In this document: positions 62,133 through 64,000 of the stretch, one piece after another | Layout of the letters: each line of letters opens with the position of its first letter | How positions within the stretch are numbered: the first letter of the stretch is position 1 | Source of the DNA: Myxococcales bacterium | Lineage (GTDB): Bacteria > Myxococcota_A > Polyangia > Haliangiales > Haliangiaceae | Length of the DNA stretch: 64,000 nt | Reading direction: 5' to 3' | Assembly (NCBI GenBank): GCA_016794525.1 | Contig: JAEUJY010000012.1 | Span: forward strand, 16,584 to 80,583 | Program-made: the position numbers and the translations under genes | The notes under the pieces: model-generated | What the model was told of the DNA's origin: nothing | Database searches by the model: none | The model's input: only the letters and a program-made list of their open reading frames with translations

Positions 62133-62576
62133 ATGCAACTCGAGGCATCGGACTTCGCGGCGCTCGACGACTCCGGCAAGCTGGCGGTGCTGGAGGCCCT
62201 GATGCTGGTGGTCTACGCCGACGGCAAGGTCACGCCCGACGAGATCCGCCGCTTCGACGGCATCGTCACCGCGCTGCCGTGGGGCGTCGGCCAGGACGTC
62301 CTGAAGGCGCTGCTGCAGGGCGCCAACCAGCGCATGGCCACCCTGACCACGCCGGTCGCGATCTCCGACTTCGTCTCGAACCTCGCGACCCGCCTGCCCG
62401 GCGCCGAGCTGCGCGAGAAGGTGCTCTTCACGATGGCGATGATGGCGGCGGCCGACGACGTCCTGCACCCGTTCGAGCGCAACCTGCTCGGGCTGTGCGT
62501 CGTGTCGTTCAACATCACCAGCGACCGGGTCAAGGCGATCCGCGCCGCCGTCGACGCCGCCCGCCCCGGGAACTGA
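62133..62576 (+). CDS. TerB-family protein
   Basis: The product is 147 residues with the TerB/DUF533 helical pattern: LAVLEALMLVVYADGKVTPDEIRRF near residue 15, then the paired second helix set EKVLFTMAMMAAADDVLHPFERNLLGL near 92-118. The acidic Asp/Glu positions after each A-D-G-K-V or A-A-D-D-V are those used for metal binding in TerB-like folds. TerB proteins are associated with tellurite resistance and with phage or stress systems, but neither ter genes nor a phage is nearby. It is a lone gene between a secreted protein and the RAYT, without a signal peptide. Confidence 0.88.
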   Translation: MQLEASDFAALDDSGKLAVLEALMLVVYADGKVTPDEIRRFDGIVTALPWGVGQDVLKALLQGANQRMATLTTPVAISDFVSNLATRLPGAELREKVLFTMAMMAAADDVLHPFERNLLGLCVVSFNITSDRVKAIRAAVDAARPGN

Positions 62577-62612
62577 GTTCTTGGGAGGGCGTGTCGCCAT
62601 CGAGCCTCCCCG

Positions 62613-63377
62613 TCACGCCAGCGGCCCCGGCCGCTCCCACAGGCTGGGCGCCGGGCCGCCGCGCTTCCAGCCGCCCTGCATGAGCCAGGTCTGCGGCGCC
62701 GCCGTCGGCATCGGCTCGAAGCCCTTGGGCCACGCGAACGGCACGCCGTCGCGCTCGGCCCAGCCGGCAAAGGCCACGCCGCTGGCGTAGCGATCGAGCG
62801 GCGCGCGGCGCTGGCCGAGGCCGGCGTGATCCTCGCGGTGGCGGCGCCAGTTGTTGAGCACGTAGGCCAGCGCGTGGCGCGCCTGGCGCGGCTTCGCGAG
62901 CGTCGTCGCGTGGTAGCGGTCGGTGAAGACCCGGCCGCGGCGCGGCGCGCCGGGCTCCGCGACGATCAGCGCGTTCAGGCGGCGCGCGGCGGAGACGCAC
63001 AGCGCGCGGACGCCGTTGGCGAGCGCGCGGCGATCGTCGGCCTCGCAGAGCAGGTGGATGTGGTGGCGCTGGATCGACAGGTGGACGACGCGGAAGTCGG
63101 CGCGCCCGACCAGCGCGATCATCGCGGCCCGCACCGCCGCGTACGCCTGCGGGCGGCGCAGCCGGCCGACCTGCCGCGCGACGCGCAGGACGACGTGGAC
63201 CGGCAGGCGGCGATCGTGGAACGGCCGCGCGCGGTGCTTGCCGCGCGGCGGGCCGGGCAGCGTCCGCTTGCGCCCGGCGCCGGCGCGCTTGCCGCCGTGG
63301 CCGGTCGGGTTGCTCGCGCGGCGTGGCGCGCCCTCGGTCCTTGGCAACCCCGCCTGTCGCGCCCGCTTCGCCGCCAT
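62613..63377 (-). CDS. REP-associated tyrosine transposase (RAYT)
   Basis: The product is 254 residues. The HUH motif is HIH at 106-108 in LSIQRHHIHLLCEA, and the catalytic Tyr155 lies in FTDRYHATTL, the RAYT Y1_Tnp signature (DRYHA). An extended basic N-terminus (KRARQAGLPRTEGAPRRA, GGKRAGAGRKR) is typical of RAYTs and absent from IS200 enzymes. RAYTs nick and rejoin single-stranded DNA at palindromic REP hairpins. A good sigma-70 promoter lies directly upstream (63390-63417). The 600 bp beyond are repetitive and include a giant palindrome, the natural substrate region. Confidence 0.92.
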   Translation of the reverse strand: MAAKRARQAGLPRTEGAPRRASNPTGHGGKRAGAGRKRTLPGPPRGKHRARPFHDRRLPVHVVLRVARQVGRLRRPQAYAAVRAAMIALVGRADFRVVHLSIQRHHIHLLCEADDRRALANGVRALCVSAARRLNALIVAEPGAPRRGRVFTDRYHATTLAKPRQARHALAYVLNNWRRHREDHAGLGQRRAPLDRYASGVAFAGWAERDGVPFAWPKGFEPMPTAAPQTWLMQGGWKRGGPAPSLWERPGPLA

Positions 63378-63389
63378 CTTGATTGGGCG

Positions 63390-63417
63390 AATATAACACG
63401 GACGAGCCCGACGTCAA
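63390..63417 (-). promoter_or_regulatory. Promoter of the RAYT gene
   Basis: TTGACG (63412-63417) and TATATT (63390-63395) on the minus strand are separated by 16 bp. It is the most AT-rich stretch in the region. The -10 ends 12 nt before the ATG, so the leader would be about six bases. Confidence 0.7.
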
Positions 63418-63451
63418 GCGCCGAGGGGAATCCGGTGGCGCGAATCTGTCT

Positions 63452-63517
63452 GCGATCGCCGCGCGGGGCCGCGATCGGCCGGCGATCGGCCGGCGATCGC
63501 CGCGCGGGCCGGCGATC
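63452..63517. repeat. GATCGCC/GGCCGGCGATC short tandem repeats upstream of RAYT
   Basis: GGCCGGCGATC occurs at 63477, 63488 (directly tandem) and 63507. GCGATCGCCGCGCGGG occurs at 63452-63467 and again at 63493-63508. The nested self-complementary units (GCGATCGC, GGCC) can fold into alternative hairpins, as expected of REP-like RAYT targets. Confidence 0.7.
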
Positions 63518-63612
63518 GTGCCGGGAGGCGGCCCGCTCCGAGGGCGCTGTGGAGTTGCCGGCGGTGGTGGACAACCGCGCCCGGTCGCGCGCCGGCGGGC
63601 GCGCATCGTCGG

Positions 63613-63985
63613 CGTCGCGCGGTTGCCCACACCGCCTTGAAGAACGGCGCGGCGGCGGTGGCGTGGTGCACGCCATGGCGGGGGCGCCGTTCTTCACAAC
63701 CCACACAGCGCGCGCCGCTATCCCGGATCACTTCGTTGGAGATCCCAGAACCAGAGGCCGCTGAGCCAGGGCCCGATCCAGGCGGCCACCCCGTCGGCCT
63801 CGCGAGCGTCGCTGCCGCGACCGTCGCCGCCCTCGCGTTCTCTCTCTCTCTCTCAACCCAACGAAGTGATCAGGGCCCGGCGATCCGCGCTGTGTGGGTT
63901 GTGAAGAACGGCGCCCCGGCGATCGCGGTCGGAGCGCGCTCCTGGCCGCGCCGTTCTTCAAGGCGGTGTGGGCAACCGCGCGACG
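63613..63985. repeat. 373-bp imperfect palindrome beside the RAYT
   Basis: The region is symmetrical about 63799. 63613-63653 pairs exactly with 63945-63985 (41 bp), 63681-63712 with 63886-63917 (32 bp) and 63726-63739 with 63858-63871 (14 bp). The core sequence GAAGAACGGCGC recurs four times, twice in each orientation. The loop holds a (TC)n tract at 63838-63854. The stretch 63378-64000 has no convincing gene; this palindrome and the shorter repeats fill it. It could be a REP/MITE-type element mobilised by the RAYT, or a highly structured RNA. Confidence 0.85.
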
Positions 63986-64000
63986 GCATCGACGCGGGCT

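Noticed and set aside
63728..63961. Short minus-strand frame inside the palindrome
   Set aside because: Lies across palindrome arms and the (TC)n tract; no start context, no family and Arg-rich composition from the repeats.

Overview
The window is about 70 percent GC, with the strong third-position G/C bias and long antisense open frames this produces. It looks like a myxobacterium, most likely from the Haliangium/Kofleria side of the Myxococcota. The support is content: a surface protein with a MYXO-CTERM-type tail, MopE-type DDxCDG repeats, many lipoproteins carrying Ala/Asp/Pro linkers (IDAA, IDAP), an RCC1-repeat lipoprotein, a paired DUF1592/DUF1552 system, a PASTA-less Ser/Thr kinase, PilZ proteins and an NtrC-type activator. 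The species assignment is inference. I found no rRNA, tRNA, CRISPR array or prophage.

Layout. 1-10084 (minus strand): PilZ protein, a secreted beta-propeller-like protein, LtrA, DUF1592 plus DUF1552, and an RCC1 lipoprotein running off the left edge. 10344-12764 (+): Lon protease. 12879-14810 (-): an orphan DUF4157 (eCIS-core-like) protein. 14911-16154 (+): a TetR regulator with a fatty-acid hydroxylase. 16196-18727 (-): dapL, a metallophosphoesterase and a GNAT enzyme. 18945-25994 (-): an outer-membrane-like protein and an operon of VWA/MopE, MopE/FGE and a third lipoprotein. 26111-34258: a MacAB-TolC-type efflux locus with its own sensor kinase, NtrC-type regulator and EF-hand lipoprotein. 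34274-39998: acyl-CoA dehydrogenase, DUF3060, LMW-PTP, two glycine-rich lipoproteins and an HNH nuclease. 40054-42406 (+): a Fur-box-preceded feoAB. 42503-50428: an unrecognised gene, a Ser/Thr kinase, an EEP-family lipoprotein, a COG2509 FAD enzyme, a 3D-domain lipoprotein and a MocR regulator. 50608-51531 (+): an EamA transporter. 51582-58785: a divergent TetR-controlled locus (SDR plus PF10118 on one arm; a caspase-like protein plus M28 peptidase on the other). 58798-62576: a pentahaem lipoprotein, a glycan-binding-like protein, a secreted protein and TerB. 62613-64000: a RAYT (HUH Y1 transposase) followed by 623 non-coding bases dominated by repeats, including a 373-bp palindrome.

The most coherent system is the efflux locus. 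macA-like, sensor-kinase and tolC-like genes each have a sigma-54-type -24/-12 element whose -12 C lies exactly 14 nt before the start codon, so the predicted transcripts would be essentially leaderless. Phased CCTGCAG arrays lie upstream of these promoters and are natural candidates for binding by the NtrC-type regulator encoded there. The EF-hand lipoprotein gene has a fourth sigma-54-like element with a normal leader. This resembles ZraSR-type envelope-stress control wired to a MacAB-TolC pump. Near-start -10 boxes upstream of dapL, feoA, the tetR at 14911, the VWA gene and the mocR gene suggest that leaderless transcription is common in this genome.

Translational coupling is also prominent: there are five GTGA and three ATGA 4-nt overlaps between successive genes.
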